The notes under the pieces were generated by a model. That model was not told the origin of the DNA, ran no database searches, and saw only the letters and a program-made list of their open reading frames with translations. A stretch of DNA of 64,000 nucleotides from Amycolatopsis acidicola (GTDB lineage: Bacteria > Actinomycetota > Actinomycetes > Mycobacteriales > Pseudonocardiaceae). The translations under genes were made by a program, and so were the position numbers. This document shows positions 42,848 to 50,729 of this stretch, one piece after another. Where the stretch lies: positions 1-64,000 of the forward strand of contig NZ_VMNW02000040.1 in NCBI RefSeq assembly GCF_007713735.2, in the 5' to 3' direction. Within the stretch, counting starts at the first letter, position 1. Every line of letters starts with the position of its first letter.

Positions 42848-44118
42848 TCCCGCACCTCCCTCGGGTCGCTGATCCGGCCGGTGAGCGCGCTCGCGGCGAC
42901 CGTGTACGCCGAGCCCATGTAGATGTTCGCCGCGGTGCTGCCCATCCGGCCCGAGATGTTGAGCACCCCGGTGGAGATGCAGTTCTCCCCCTCCGCCAAA
43001 GGTTTCTGGTAGCCGAAGCAGAAGTCACAGCTGGACGTCGCGATGTTCGCCCCGGCCGTGCGCAGCACGTCGAGCAGGCCTTCCCCCTCCGCCTGGCGGT
43101 GGATCTCGGCGGATGTGGGCACCACGTTGAGCTCGACCCCCGCCGCGACCTTCTTGCCGCCCAGCACGTCCGCGGCGGCGCGGATGTCCTCGATCCGCCC
43201 GCTGGCGCAGGAACCGATGAACGCCTTGGTGACGCTGGTCCCCGCCAGCTCGCCGACCGCGTGGGTGTTCGCCGAGCGGGCCGAACCCGGCAGCACCACC
43301 TGAGGCTCCACAGTGGACAGATCGAAGGCGTGCCTGCCGGTGTAGGACGCGTCCGGGTCGCTGAAAAGCGGTTCGTACGGCGTTTTCGCGACGCGTTTCG
43401 CGAACTCGAGCGAGACCTCGTCGGGGTTGAAGATCGCCGACACGGCGCCGGTGAACATCGCCATCCCGCACAGGCCCTGGCGGCGTCCGATGCTCATCGT
43501 CGCCGCGCCCGGCCCGCCGAACTCCATCACCTGGTGCGCGCAGCCGTCCGCGCCGAGCCGGGAGATGATCGCGTGGATGAGGTCGCGGTTGTCCACACCT
43601 GGGGCGAACTCGCCGCTGAGGTCGAACCGCACCGAACCGGGGACGTCGAGGTAGATCTGCCCGGTGACCCAGGCTTCGAGCAGGTCGCGGCGCACGCCCC
43701 AGCCGAGCGCGCCGAACGCGCCGAGCCCGCTGACGTGCCCGTCGAAGTGGATCAGGAACCGCCCGGGCAGCGCGTAGCCCAGCTCGGCGGTGACCTGGTG
43801 CCCGATGCCGCGCGCCTCGTGCAGGGTGACGCCGTAGAACTCGCACCAGTCGCGGGTGACCTGGTGGATCTTCTCCTCGCGTTCGTCGCCCTTGGTGAGC
43901 ATGTGGTCGATGAAGACGAGGTAGCGCTCCGGGTCGTCGAGCTTCGTGATGCCGAAGTCGTCGTGCATCTGCTTGAACATCACGTCGGTGTAGCCGGGGA
44001 AGTCGTAGGCCACCATGTGGTCCGGCCGGAACGGCAGGTTCTGCCCCGGGGAAACCGCGGGCACCCCGCCGGCGCGGGCGAGGATCTTCTCGGTGATCGT
44101 CTGCGGCACGGTGCTCAC
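42844..44118 (-). CDS. Aconitase-family hydratase, large Fe-S subunit
   Basis: LeuC-like protein of 424 residues. The [4Fe-4S] ligands are present: Cys304 in FIGSCASGRIEDI and Cys364/Cys367 in SSCDFCFGY. Other family motifs: HMLTKGDE-type DHMLTKGD, GIGHQVTAELGY, and GADGCAHQVMEFGG. With the small subunit it forms a dehydratase/hydratase of a substituted malate or maleate. GTG at 44118 overlaps the lyase stop by four bases. Known operons with this trio include the dimethylmaleate hydratase/dimethylmalate lyase genes of nicotinate degradation; that match is inference. Confidence 0.88.
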   Translation of the reverse strand: MSTVPQTITEKILARAGGVPAVSPGQNLPFRPDHMVAYDFPGYTDVMFKQMHDDFGITKLDDPERYLVFIDHMLTKGDEREEKIHQVTRDWCEFYGVTLHEARGIGHQVTAELGYALPGRFLIHFDGHVSGLGAFGALGWGVRRDLLEAWVTGQIYLDVPGSVRFDLSGEFAPGVDNRDLIHAIISRLGADGCAHQVMEFGGPGAATMSIGRRQGLCGMAMFTGAVSAIFNPDEVSLEFAKRVAKTPYEPLFSDPDASYTGRHAFDLSTVEPQVVLPGSARSANTHAVGELAGTSVTKAFIGSCASGRIEDIRAAADVLGGKKVAAGVELNVVPTSAEIHRQAEGEGLLDVLRTAGANIATSSCDFCFGYQKPLAEGENCISTGVLNISGRMGSTAANIYMGSAYTVAASALTGRISDPREVRE

Positions 44119-44978
44119 TTCCCGGCAGGCAGGTAGCGGCGCTGATCCTCTTCGACCTGGCCGAACCCGATGAGGTCGACGAAATCGTGGTGCGGCAAGG
44201 CATCCGCGCTGACCCGCGCGGGCGGCTCCCCCGCGGCGAGCCGGCCGAAGCAGGCCTTGAGCGCGCCGGCCGCGGCCATCAGCGGCTGGGTCGGCAGCAG
44301 CGCGATCCGCACGCCGATCTCCCGCAGGACGTCCGGGGTGAACTCCTTCTCCGTCCACGCGGAGGCGGTCAGCGTGGCCACCAGCGGGACGCCGGTGACC
44401 TCGTGGCACTTCGCCCATTCTTCGGTGGTGGAGAAGGTCTTGGTGACCGGCATGATCATGTCCGCGCCCGCGGCGACGTAGGCTTCGGCGCGGCGCAGCG
44501 CCTCGTCGCCGCTGGCGTCGGTGCGGGCGATCAACCGCATCCGGCCGCCGGCGGCGTCGCGCGCCGCGCGGATCTTGCCGGCGGCGGTTTCGGTGTCCAG
44601 CAAGGGAACCGGGTCACCGACGCAGATCGGGCAGCGTTTGGGCGACTCCTGGTCCTCCATGAACACCGCGGCGACCCCGGCGTCGGCGAAGCGGCGGGCG
44701 GTGCGCGCGGCGTTGAGCGCGTTGCCGTAGCCGGTGTCGATGTCGGCGATCAGCGGCAGCGCGCTGGCTTCGCGGATCTTGCGAACGGCTTCGAGGTTCT
44801 CGCTCATCGTGAAGAGCTCGGCATCGGGATAGCCCAGGCTGGCGGAGATGGCGAAGCCGGAGGCGCAGAGCGCGGCGAAGCCCGCCTGCTCGGCCATCCG
44901 TGCGGTGAGCCCGTCCCAGACCCCCGGCGCGAAGACCAGGTCGGACGCGGGCAACTCGGGCGGCGTGGTGGTCGACAT
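44115..44978 (-). CDS. Isocitrate lyase/PEP mutase-family C-C lyase
   Basis: TIM-barrel lyase of 287 residues. Metal-binding ADIDTGYGN is at 78-86 and the catalytic cysteine loop reads MEDQESPKRCPICVGD at 107-121. In isocitrate and methylisocitrate lyases this loop is KKCGH or KRCGH; here it is KRCPIC, keeping the cysteine (116) but changing the next residues. Retro-aldol cleavage of a 2-hydroxy diacid to pyruvate or glyoxylate plus an acid is expected. ATG at 44978 follows GGAAAGG. First gene of the operon facing the IclR-type boxes. Confidence 0.88.
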   Translation of the reverse strand: MSTTTPPELPASDLVFAPGVWDGLTARMAEQAGFAALCASGFAISASLGYPDAELFTMSENLEAVRKIREASALPLIADIDTGYGNALNAARTARRFADAGVAAVFMEDQESPKRCPICVGDPVPLLDTETAAGKIRAARDAAGGRMRLIARTDASGDEALRRAEAYVAAGADMIMPVTKTFSTTEEWAKCHEVTGVPLVATLTASAWTEKEFTPDVLREIGVRIALLPTQPLMAAAGALKACFGRLAAGEPPARVSADALPHHDFVDLIGFGQVEEDQRRYLPAGK

Positions 44979-44987
44979 CGAGCACCT

Positions 44988-45086
44988 TTCCGTATAGCGG
45001 ACCCTGTTCCGAAAACCGTAAGGCGCCGGTCCTGGGAGTGTCAACGGTCGATCCCGCAAAATCGGATCGTGTACCGTTATCCGAAA
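44988..45086. promoter_or_regulatory. Three IclR-type boxes in the divergent promoter
   Basis: Three sites fit TTCCG-N5-CGGAA with few mismatches: 44988-45002 (TTCCG-TATAG-CGGAC), 45007-45021 (TTCCG-AAAAC-CGTAA) and 45072-45086 (TACCG-TTATC-CGAAA). The first pair is spaced 19 bases centre to centre, about two helix turns. They lie between the lyase start (44978) and the ligase start (45107), so a bound IclR protein could control both directions. Confidence 0.6.
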
Positions 45087-45106
45087 CGCACGGCGATGGA
45101 GGTGCG

Positions 45107-46672
45107 ATGCGTGCGGTGATGCAGGCGGAACCACTGGGACTGCACCTGGTCTTCGACCGGGCCGAGGCGCTGTTCGCGGACCGGAGCGTCGTCACGCGGG
45201 AGCCGGACGGGCTGACCACGTCCACCTTCGGCGCGGTCTTCGAGCGGGCCCGGGGCCTGGCCGCCCTGCTCGCCGGACTCGGCCTGGCCCCGGGCGACCC
45301 GGTGGGCACGTTCGGCTGGAACACCGCCGGGCACCTGGCCGCGTACATCGCCGTGCCGGGCAGCGGGCTGGTCCTGCACACCATCAACATCCGGCTCTCG
45401 GCGGACGAAATCGCCTACACGGTCGGGCACGCGCGGGACCGCGTCGTGCTCGTCGACGGCACGCTCTGGAACACCTGGGCGCGGGTCGACCCGCCGGACT
45501 GCGTGGAGCACGTGCTGGTCTACGGGCCGGCGCCGGAACTGCCAGGGCGGCACGGGAAAGCGGTCGTGGTGCGGCTGGGCGAGCTACCCGTGGCCGCGCG
45601 GAAACCCTGGTACCGCCCGGAAGACGAGCACGAGGCGAGCGGGATCTGCTACACCTCGGGCACCACCGGCAAGCCCAAGGCGGTCGTCTACAGCCACCGC
45701 TCGGTCTACCTGCACGCGCTGACGTTGTGCGGCGCCGACACGTTCGCCATCTCCCACCACGACGTCGTGCTGCCCGTGGTGCCGATGTTCCACGCGAACT
45801 CGTGGAACCTGCCCTACGCGGCGCTGCTCGCCGGCGCGGGGCTCGCTTTCCCCGCCGCCGCAACGGATCCCGCCTCACTCGCGGAGTGCATCGAGGCCAC
45901 CGGCGCGACCTTCTCGGCCGCGGTGCCCACGGTGTGGTCGAACCTCGTCACGGCCGTGCGAGCAGGCGAGGTCGGCGAAGCGGCCCTGAGTTCGTTGCGG
46001 CGGGTGGTGATCGGCGGCTCGGCCGCGTCGGAAACGTTGCTGACCCAGCTGTCCGGACTCGGGATCGAACCCGTCCACGCCTGGGGCATGACCGAGTGCT
46101 CTCCGGTCGGCCTGGTGGCCGGTCCGCCGGTCGGCGGCGGCGGCGAGGACTACCGGACCAGCCAGGGCAGGCCGATGCCAGGGCTCGCCACGAAGGTGGG
46201 CGCGGACGGCGAGTTGCGGATCAGCGGGCCGTACGTCGTCGCCGCGTACCACCAGCCGGATACCGCTGGTACCGAAGAGAAGTTCACCGACGAGGACGGC
46301 CGGCGCTGGCTGCGGACCGGCGACGTCGCGACGGTCGACGCGCGCGGGTACGTCCGGCTCGTCGACCGCACCAAGGACCTCGTGAAGTCCGGCGGCGAGT
46401 GGATCTCCTCGGTCGACCTGGAGAACCACCTGCTCGCCCACCCGGCCGTCCGCGAGGCGGCGGTGATCGCCGTGCCGGACCCGAAGTGGGACGAGCGCCC
46501 GCTCGCCGTCGTGGCCACCTCCGCCGAAGTGGAAGCGGCGCGGCTGCGGGAGTTCCTGCTCACGCGGGTGCCGAAGTGGCAGGTGGCCGACCGGTTCGAG
46601 TTCGTCGAAGAGGTCCCGAAGACCAGTGTCGGCAAACTGGACAAGAAGCTCCTGCGCGGCCGGTACGCGTGA
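45107..46672 (+). CDS. Acyl-CoA ligase (AMP-forming)
   Basis: ANL-superfamily ligase of 521 residues, activating a carboxylate to its CoA thioester with ATP. The P-loop YTSGTTGKPKAVVYSH is near 185-200, the A5-type motif in AWGMTECSP, A8 in WLRTGDVA and the C-terminal lysine in PKTSVGKLDKK. ATG at 45107 with GGAGG upstream. Transcribed divergently from the lyase/hydratase operon across the three IclR boxes and followed by the IclR gene, so it probably handles a product or substrate of the same pathway. Confidence 0.92.
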   Translation: MRAVMQAEPLGLHLVFDRAEALFADRSVVTREPDGLTTSTFGAVFERARGLAALLAGLGLAPGDPVGTFGWNTAGHLAAYIAVPGSGLVLHTINIRLSADEIAYTVGHARDRVVLVDGTLWNTWARVDPPDCVEHVLVYGPAPELPGRHGKAVVVRLGELPVAARKPWYRPEDEHEASGICYTSGTTGKPKAVVYSHRSVYLHALTLCGADTFAISHHDVVLPVVPMFHANSWNLPYAALLAGAGLAFPAAATDPASLAECIEATGATFSAAVPTVWSNLVTAVRAGEVGEAALSSLRRVVIGGSAASETLLTQLSGLGIEPVHAWGMTECSPVGLVAGPPVGGGGEDYRTSQGRPMPGLATKVGADGELRISGPYVVAAYHQPDTAGTEEKFTDEDGRRWLRTGDVATVDARGYVRLVDRTKDLVKSGGEWISSVDLENHLLAHPAVREAAVIAVPDPKWDERPLAVVATSAEVEAARLREFLLTRVPKWQVADRFEFVEEVPKTSVGKLDKKLLRGRYA

Positions 46673-46710
46673 GTATCGTCGGCGCTGCAGTACGACGGAA
46701 AGAGAGCGCG

Positions 46711-47508
46711 ATGCCCGCCAACGGCGACGACGACCCGAAGAACGTGGTGAACTCGGTCTTCCGGGCCGGGCAGCTGCTCGAGTGCTTCGGGGAGAACCGG
46801 CCCACGCTCGGGCTTTCGGAACTGTCGGCGGCGACAGGGCTGAACAAGACGACCACCCACCGGCTGCTCACCACGCTGGTGCGGATGGGCTGGCTGACCC
46901 GCACCCCGGAGGGCGACTACAAGATCGGGATGAAGCTGTTCGGGCTCGGCTCCGTGGCGCTCGCCGGGTTCAGCCTGCGCGACGAGGCGCGGCCGCTGCT
47001 GCTCTCGCTGGCCGGCCAGTTCGGCGACACCGCTTACCTGATGGTGCCCGGGGACGGCGGCGCGGTGGTGATCGACCTGTTCGAGGGGGCGAGCCCGTTG
47101 TCGGTCAAGCACATCGGGATCGGCACCGTGCTGCCCTACCACGCCGCCGCCGGGCCGATGACCATGCTCGCCTACCGGCCCGAGCTGCGCGAGCAGTGGC
47201 TGGCCCGGCCGCTGGAGTCCTACACCGAGCACACGGTCGCCGACCCGGCCGAGCTGGCGGCGCAGCTGGACAAGATCCGCGCCGAGGGCTACACCATCAG
47301 CGACGAGGACTACCTGACCGGCGTCGGCGCGATCGCGGCGCCGGTGTTCGACCGAGACGGCACGCTGGAGGCGACGCTCAGCCTCGGCGGCCCGGCCGGG
47401 AACTTCCGCGGCAGCAGGCTGGTCGGCATGATCGGCGCGGTTCGCGAGGCGGCGAGCACCCTGTCCTCACGCCTCGGCTCCCCCAAGGATCTGGCCGAAG
47501 GGGCTTAG
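46711..47508 (+). CDS. IclR-family regulator
   Basis: Protein of 265 residues: N-terminal winged helix (LGLSELSAATGLNKTTTHRLL, first half at about 34-45) and C-terminal effector domain (GTVLPYHAAAGPMTMLAYRP, then GVGAIAAPVFDRDG). Such proteins sense small aromatic or aliphatic acids. It is 38 bases downstream of the ligase gene, in the same direction. The best targets are the boxes at 44988-45086. It would thus control transporter, hydratase, lyase and ligase together. Confidence 0.93.
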   Translation: MPANGDDDPKNVVNSVFRAGQLLECFGENRPTLGLSELSAATGLNKTTTHRLLTTLVRMGWLTRTPEGDYKIGMKLFGLGSVALAGFSLRDEARPLLLSLAGQFGDTAYLMVPGDGGAVVIDLFEGASPLSVKHIGIGTVLPYHAAAGPMTMLAYRPELREQWLARPLESYTEHTVADPAELAAQLDKIRAEGYTISDEDYLTGVGAIAAPVFDRDGTLEATLSLGGPAGNFRGSRLVGMIGAVREAASTLSSRLGSPKDLAEGA

Positions 47509-47514
47509 AGACTG

Positions 47515-47735
47515 TTCCCAAGGTGGGTTGCGTGGCAGTGCGGGTTGGGGCCCCGCCACCCTCAACGGACGCTCCGCGCGGCGGAGCCCGTTCAAGGCGG
47601 CCCTGGCTGTGGGATCGCCTCCTCGTGAATTCCCACCCGCCAGACCGACCACCACCCCCGGCGGTGCCAGCTGACGGCCCACAGCAAGCGGCTCCGCCGC
47701 TATCAAAAAACAACCTGGCCGCATGGTCATCGGGG
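47515..47735. repeat. Dispersed mosaic intergenic repeat, copy B
   Basis: About 220 bases between the convergent IclR and SDR genes. Its reverse complement matches copy A over GCGGAGCCGCTTGC, GGCACCGCCGGGGG, GGCGGGTGGGAATTCA, GGCGATCCC and the CCCGCAC end module. It lacks the TGGCGAGGACAGCGCC module that copies A and C share. No coding capacity. Confidence 0.8.
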
Positions 47736-47782
47736 GCGTGTTCGGCCGAGGGCAGCGGATCCGGTGCGTGGGGTTCGGGGCC

Positions 47783-48487
47783 TCAGGCCGCCAGGCTGCC
47801 GACCGTCTCCTCCGGCGTGGCGCGTTCGGTGTACATGCGCCAGAGGCGGTCGGCGAGGTCGGCCGGTTCGGCCATCTCCGGTTCGAACCCTCGCCGGGCG
47901 GCGGGGTCGGCGTCGAACAGGGCCTCGGCGTCGCTTTCGCGGATCAGGGCGCCGATGGTCAGCGCGCCGACGTAGATTCCCTTGTCCGCCAAGGCGAGGT
48001 TGAGGTTGAAGGCGTAGTTGCGCAGGCTCGCCTGTGCCGTCCCGGCGCCGGCGAGCGCGGGCAGCGGGTTCTTCGCCGACGCCCCGAAACCGTAGAGCAG
48101 CCCGCCGTCGCCCCGGTCGAGCATGCCGGGCAGCAGCAGCCGCGTGAGGGACAGCGGCGCGAGCACGGCACCCTCCAAGGCCGTGCGCATCGTGTCCACG
48201 TCGATGTCCAAGGCGGGCCGGATCGCCGACATGTCCAGGAAGCCGTTGATCACCGCGACGTCGACGTGGCCGAGCCCGGCGACGAGGTCCGCGTGCCCGG
48301 AGATGTCGGCGAGATCCGCGGCAATCCCCTTGGCCCGCAGGCCTTCCGACGTCAATATGTCCACAAAGGACTCCAGCCGCGCACCGTTGCGGGACACGAG
48401 TGCGACCTCGAATCCCTCCTTGCCGAACCGCCGCGCCGTCGCCAGGCCCATACCCGGCCCGGCCCCGAAGATCGCCAGTCGTTTCAT
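47783..48487 (-). CDS. SDR-family protein without the usual YxxxK
   Basis: Short-chain-dehydrogenase-like protein of 234 residues. The nucleotide loop is GAGPGMGLATARR (about 8-20), but after LLYGFGASAK the expected catalytic tyrosine/lysine pair (YxxxK) is not found; the sequence runs LAGAGTAQASLRNYAFNLN. So it may bind NAD(P) without normal dehydrogenase chemistry. GGGAGG precedes the ATG. It is divergent from a TetR gene across two operators, and is therefore the likely target of that repressor. Confidence 0.85.
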   Translation of the reverse strand: MKRLAIFGAGPGMGLATARRFGKEGFEVALVSRNGARLESFVDILTSEGLRAKGIAADLADISGHADLVAGLGHVDVAVINGFLDMSAIRPALDIDVDTMRTALEGAVLAPLSLTRLLLPGMLDRGDGGLLYGFGASAKNPLPALAGAGTAQASLRNYAFNLNLALADKGIYVGALTIGALIRESDAEALFDADPAARRGFEPEMAEPADLADRLWRMYTERATPEETVGSLAA

Positions 48488-48499
48488 GTCCAGCCTCCC

Positions 48500-48557
48500 A
48501 AGTTGAGGGTCTCCTCAAGTTCGACACGGTAGCTGAAGTTGAGGACATCCTCAAGTT
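48500..48557. promoter_or_regulatory. Twin TetR operators
   Basis: Two copies of AAGTTGAGG-N4-CCTCAAGTT, at 48500-48521 and 48536-48557, each with eight of nine arm bases paired, 36 bases apart centre to centre. They lie between the divergent SDR and TetR genes. Almost certainly the binding sites of the TetR protein encoded at 48573. Confidence 0.8.
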
Positions 48558-48573
48558 GCTTATAATCGGGACA
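48539..48573 (+). promoter_or_regulatory. Consensus leaderless promoter of the TetR gene
   Basis: TTGAGG (48539-48544), 16 bases, TATAAT (48561-48566), then six bases to the ATG at 48573. A perfect -10 box is rare in this GC-rich sequence. Transcription should start at the start codon, so the mRNA is leaderless. The -35 box is inside the right-hand operator. Confidence 0.75.
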
Positions 48574-49136
48574 TGGCGGCCGAACCGCGCCCGCTTCGCC
48601 GGGACGCCCAGCGCAACCGTGAGCTCCTCCTCGCGGCAGCGCGCGACGTGTTCGGCGAGAAGGGGCTCGATGCGCCGCTGGAGGAGATCGCACGCAAGGC
48701 CGGCGTGGCCATCGGCACCCTCTACAACCGCTTTCCCAGCCGCACGGCGCTGATCGAGGAGATCTTCGCCGAGGTCATCGAGAAGTGGGCCGAAATCGGC
48801 GAAGAAGCGTTGAAGTTCGAGGACGCGTGGGAGGGTTTCACGCATTTCGTCGAGCGGACCTGCGAGATGCAGTCCGTGGACCGGGGCCTGAGCGAGGTCT
48901 GCGTCATGACCTTCCCCGGCGTGCCCAGGATCGACCGCGCCAAGAGCCAGGTGTGGGAGGTGCTGGGCCGCGTCATCGGCCGAGCGCACGAGGAAGGCGG
49001 CCTTCGCGCCGACTTCACCGCCGAGGACCTGATCGTGGCCGTGGTCTCCACTTCCCGCGTTGGCGAGTTCTCCCTCGGCGACTGGCGTCGCCACCTCGGA
49101 TTCCTCCTGGACGGCTGCCGGGTTCAGGCGCCGTAA
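48573..49136 (+). CDS. TetR/AcrR-family repressor
   Basis: Protein of 187 residues with a clear N-terminal helix-turn-helix (RNRELLLAAARDVFGEKG, then LEEIARKAGVAIGTLYNRF, about 12-55) and an effector domain (FTHFVERTCEMQSV). Leaderless ATG and twin palindromic operators upstream show that it controls itself and the divergent SDR gene. The 3' end overlaps the convergent SDR at 49124 by 13 bases. Confidence 0.92.
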   Translation: MAAEPRPLRRDAQRNRELLLAAARDVFGEKGLDAPLEEIARKAGVAIGTLYNRFPSRTALIEEIFAEVIEKWAEIGEEALKFEDAWEGFTHFVERTCEMQSVDRGLSEVCVMTFPGVPRIDRAKSQVWEVLGRVIGRAHEEGGLRADFTAEDLIVAVVSTSRVGEFSLGDWRRHLGFLLDGCRVQAP

Positions 49137-50017
49137 CGCGCACGCGGCGGGAGGCGCCGCTCGACCCCGTACGGTTGCAGGTGTTCCGCGAGCGGGCCGG
49201 TGAAAGCGTTTGCGAACGCGGCGGGGTCCCAGGTCCCGGCGGTCGCGAAGGGGTGGTCGGCGAAGGCGTTCGTGGTCACGACGGAGACCTTGGCGCCGTC
49301 GAAGCGGAGGAACTGGCCGGTGATCCCGGCGGCGAGATCGCTGAGCAGGAACGTGACCAGTGGCGCGATCCGCTCCGGCGGTTTGTCCTCGATCCCGGCC
49401 AGCGGCGGCGCGTTCGAAGTGGACGGTGCGAGCTCGCGGCCGAGCGCGTTGCCGGTCATCCTGGTCAGTGCCATCGGCGAGATCGCGTTCACCCGGATGT
49501 CCCTGGCTTCGAGGTCCAGCGCGGAGCTGAACGTGAGCGCGGCGAGCGCGCCTTTCGTCGCGGCGTAAGTGGAAACGGCGGGGAAGCCGAACATCCCGCC
49601 CGAGGAGGCGTTGACGATCGCGCCACCCCCTGTCATCACCCGCGAAGCCGCGGCCTGGCACAGTAACGCGCCGATCACGTTCACCGACACCGCACGCTGG
49701 ATGGCCGCCGGGTTTTCCTCCCACGGCAGGGATTCGTGATAGAGCCCGGCGTTGTTGACCAGGCCGTGGAGCCCGCCGAACTCGCGGACACACGCCTCGA
49801 CCATGGCTTCGACGGCCGCCGGATCGCTCACGTCGTGGGTGCTGGGAAGCGCTTTCCCGCCGATCTCCCCGGCCACGGCCCCGGCCTCCGCGGCATCGAT
49901 GTCGTTGACCATCACACAGGCGCCGTGGGCGGCGAGGTCGAGCGCGTACGCCCGGCCCAGGCCCCGGCCCGCGCCGGTGACGATGACCGCGCGCCCGTCC
50001 AGAATCCCGTCACCCAT
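49124..50017 (-). CDS. Short-chain dehydrogenase
   Basis: Classical SDR of 297 residues: TGAGRGLGRAYALDL (about 15-29), VNNAG, catalytic serine in NASSGG and YAATK as the catalytic tyrosine/lysine. A C-terminal extension of about 60 residues follows the usual end, resembling the SDRs found in CoA-ester degradation clusters of actinobacteria. Last gene of the eight-gene operon starting at 56755; its start overlaps the CoA-transferase beta gene by eight bases. Probably oxidises a 3-hydroxyacyl-CoA or a ring alcohol. Confidence 0.9.
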   Translation of the reverse strand: MGDGILDGRAVIVTGAGRGLGRAYALDLAAHGACVMVNDIDAAEAGAVAGEIGGKALPSTHDVSDPAAVEAMVEACVREFGGLHGLVNNAGLYHESLPWEENPAAIQRAVSVNVIGALLCQAAASRVMTGGGAIVNASSGGMFGFPAVSTYAATKGALAALTFSSALDLEARDIRVNAISPMALTRMTGNALGRELAPSTSNAPPLAGIEDKPPERIAPLVTFLLSDLAAGITGQFLRFDGAKVSVVTTNAFADHPFATAGTWDPAAFANAFTGPLAEHLQPYGVERRLPPRARYGA

Positions 50018-50729
50018 GAACAGCCTCCCGTGCCACGACGTAACCGCGTCCGGCCGCCTCGGTCAGTACCTTGGCGGCCACCGCCGCCTCCTGCGTCGAG
50101 GGCGGCTTCTCCGGTACCGGCGCTTCCGCGTCGACTCCCAGCTCGCGCAGGCGCGCGAGGAAGGCCGCGTCTTCGCCCGCCGATGTCAGCAGACGGGGCG
50201 CCGCACCGAGTTCGAGGGTTCCCCAGCGGGTCAGCAGCCGCACTCTCGCCGTCGGCGCGGCCGTCACGTGGCCGACCCGCGCGACGATCCGGGCGGGGTC
50301 CGAACCTCCGTGCAGCAACAGGAGATTCCGGGCGCCGGCCGCCGCGTCGGCCGCCCCTCCCCCGCCGGGCAGCCGGACCTTGGGCCGGGCGTAGTCGCCG
50401 ATGGCGGTCGAGTTGACGCGGCCGGCGAGGTCGACGTTCGCGGCGTCGAGCACGACGAGATCCGCGCGGCGCACGAGACCCCCGAGGACGTCGCCGGTGC
50501 TGCCGCGCCAGGCGATCGCCGAGCCGAACGCCGCGAAGTCCGTGGTGGACGTCGGCAGCGTGTCCGCCGGACCATCGGTGGCGAACCCGGCCTCGAACAG
50601 CTGCCGCACCGGCGAACCCAGTCGGACGGCCACTTCGCCGGCCAGCACCGGCCAGTGGAACCCGGTGAACACCCAGCCCCGGAACTCCCGCGCGGCCCGG
50701 ACGAGGAAGGCGAGGACTTCGTCGTTCAT
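50010..50729 (-). CDS. CoA-transferase beta subunit (IpdB-like)
   Basis: Protein of 239 residues of the CoA-transferase family I beta type. TDGPADTLPTSTTDFAAFGS, LVVLDAANVDLAGRVNSTAIGDY (first parts) and LRLPGGGG-like KVRLPGGGGAAD are the family segments also found in IpdB, which with IpdA hydrolyses a ring C-C bond in steroid C/D-ring degradation in mycobacteria and rhodococci. Here no steroid genes are adjacent, so the substrate is unknown. Coupled by ATGA overlap to the alpha subunit. Confidence 0.85.
   Translation of the reverse strand: MNDEVLAFLVRAAREFRGWVFTGFHWPVLAGEVAVRLGSPVRQLFEAGFATDGPADTLPTSTTDFAAFGSAIAWRGSTGDVLGGLVRRADLVVLDAANVDLAGRVNSTAIGDYARPKVRLPGGGGAADAAAGARNLLLLHGGSDPARIVARVGHVTAAPTARVRLLTRWGTLELGAAPRLLTSAGEDAAFLARLRELGVDAEAPVPEKPPSTQEAAVAAKVLTEAAGRGYVVAREAVHG

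Noticed and set aside
42329..44118. LeuC/LeuD of leucine biosynthesis
   Set aside because: Operon with a lyase and transporter, IclR control and an altered small-subunit motif all point to catabolism.
47880..47895. T-loop-like GGTTCGAACCC suggesting a tRNA
   Set aside because: It lies inside the SDR reading frame and no acceptor or anticodon stem can be drawn around it.
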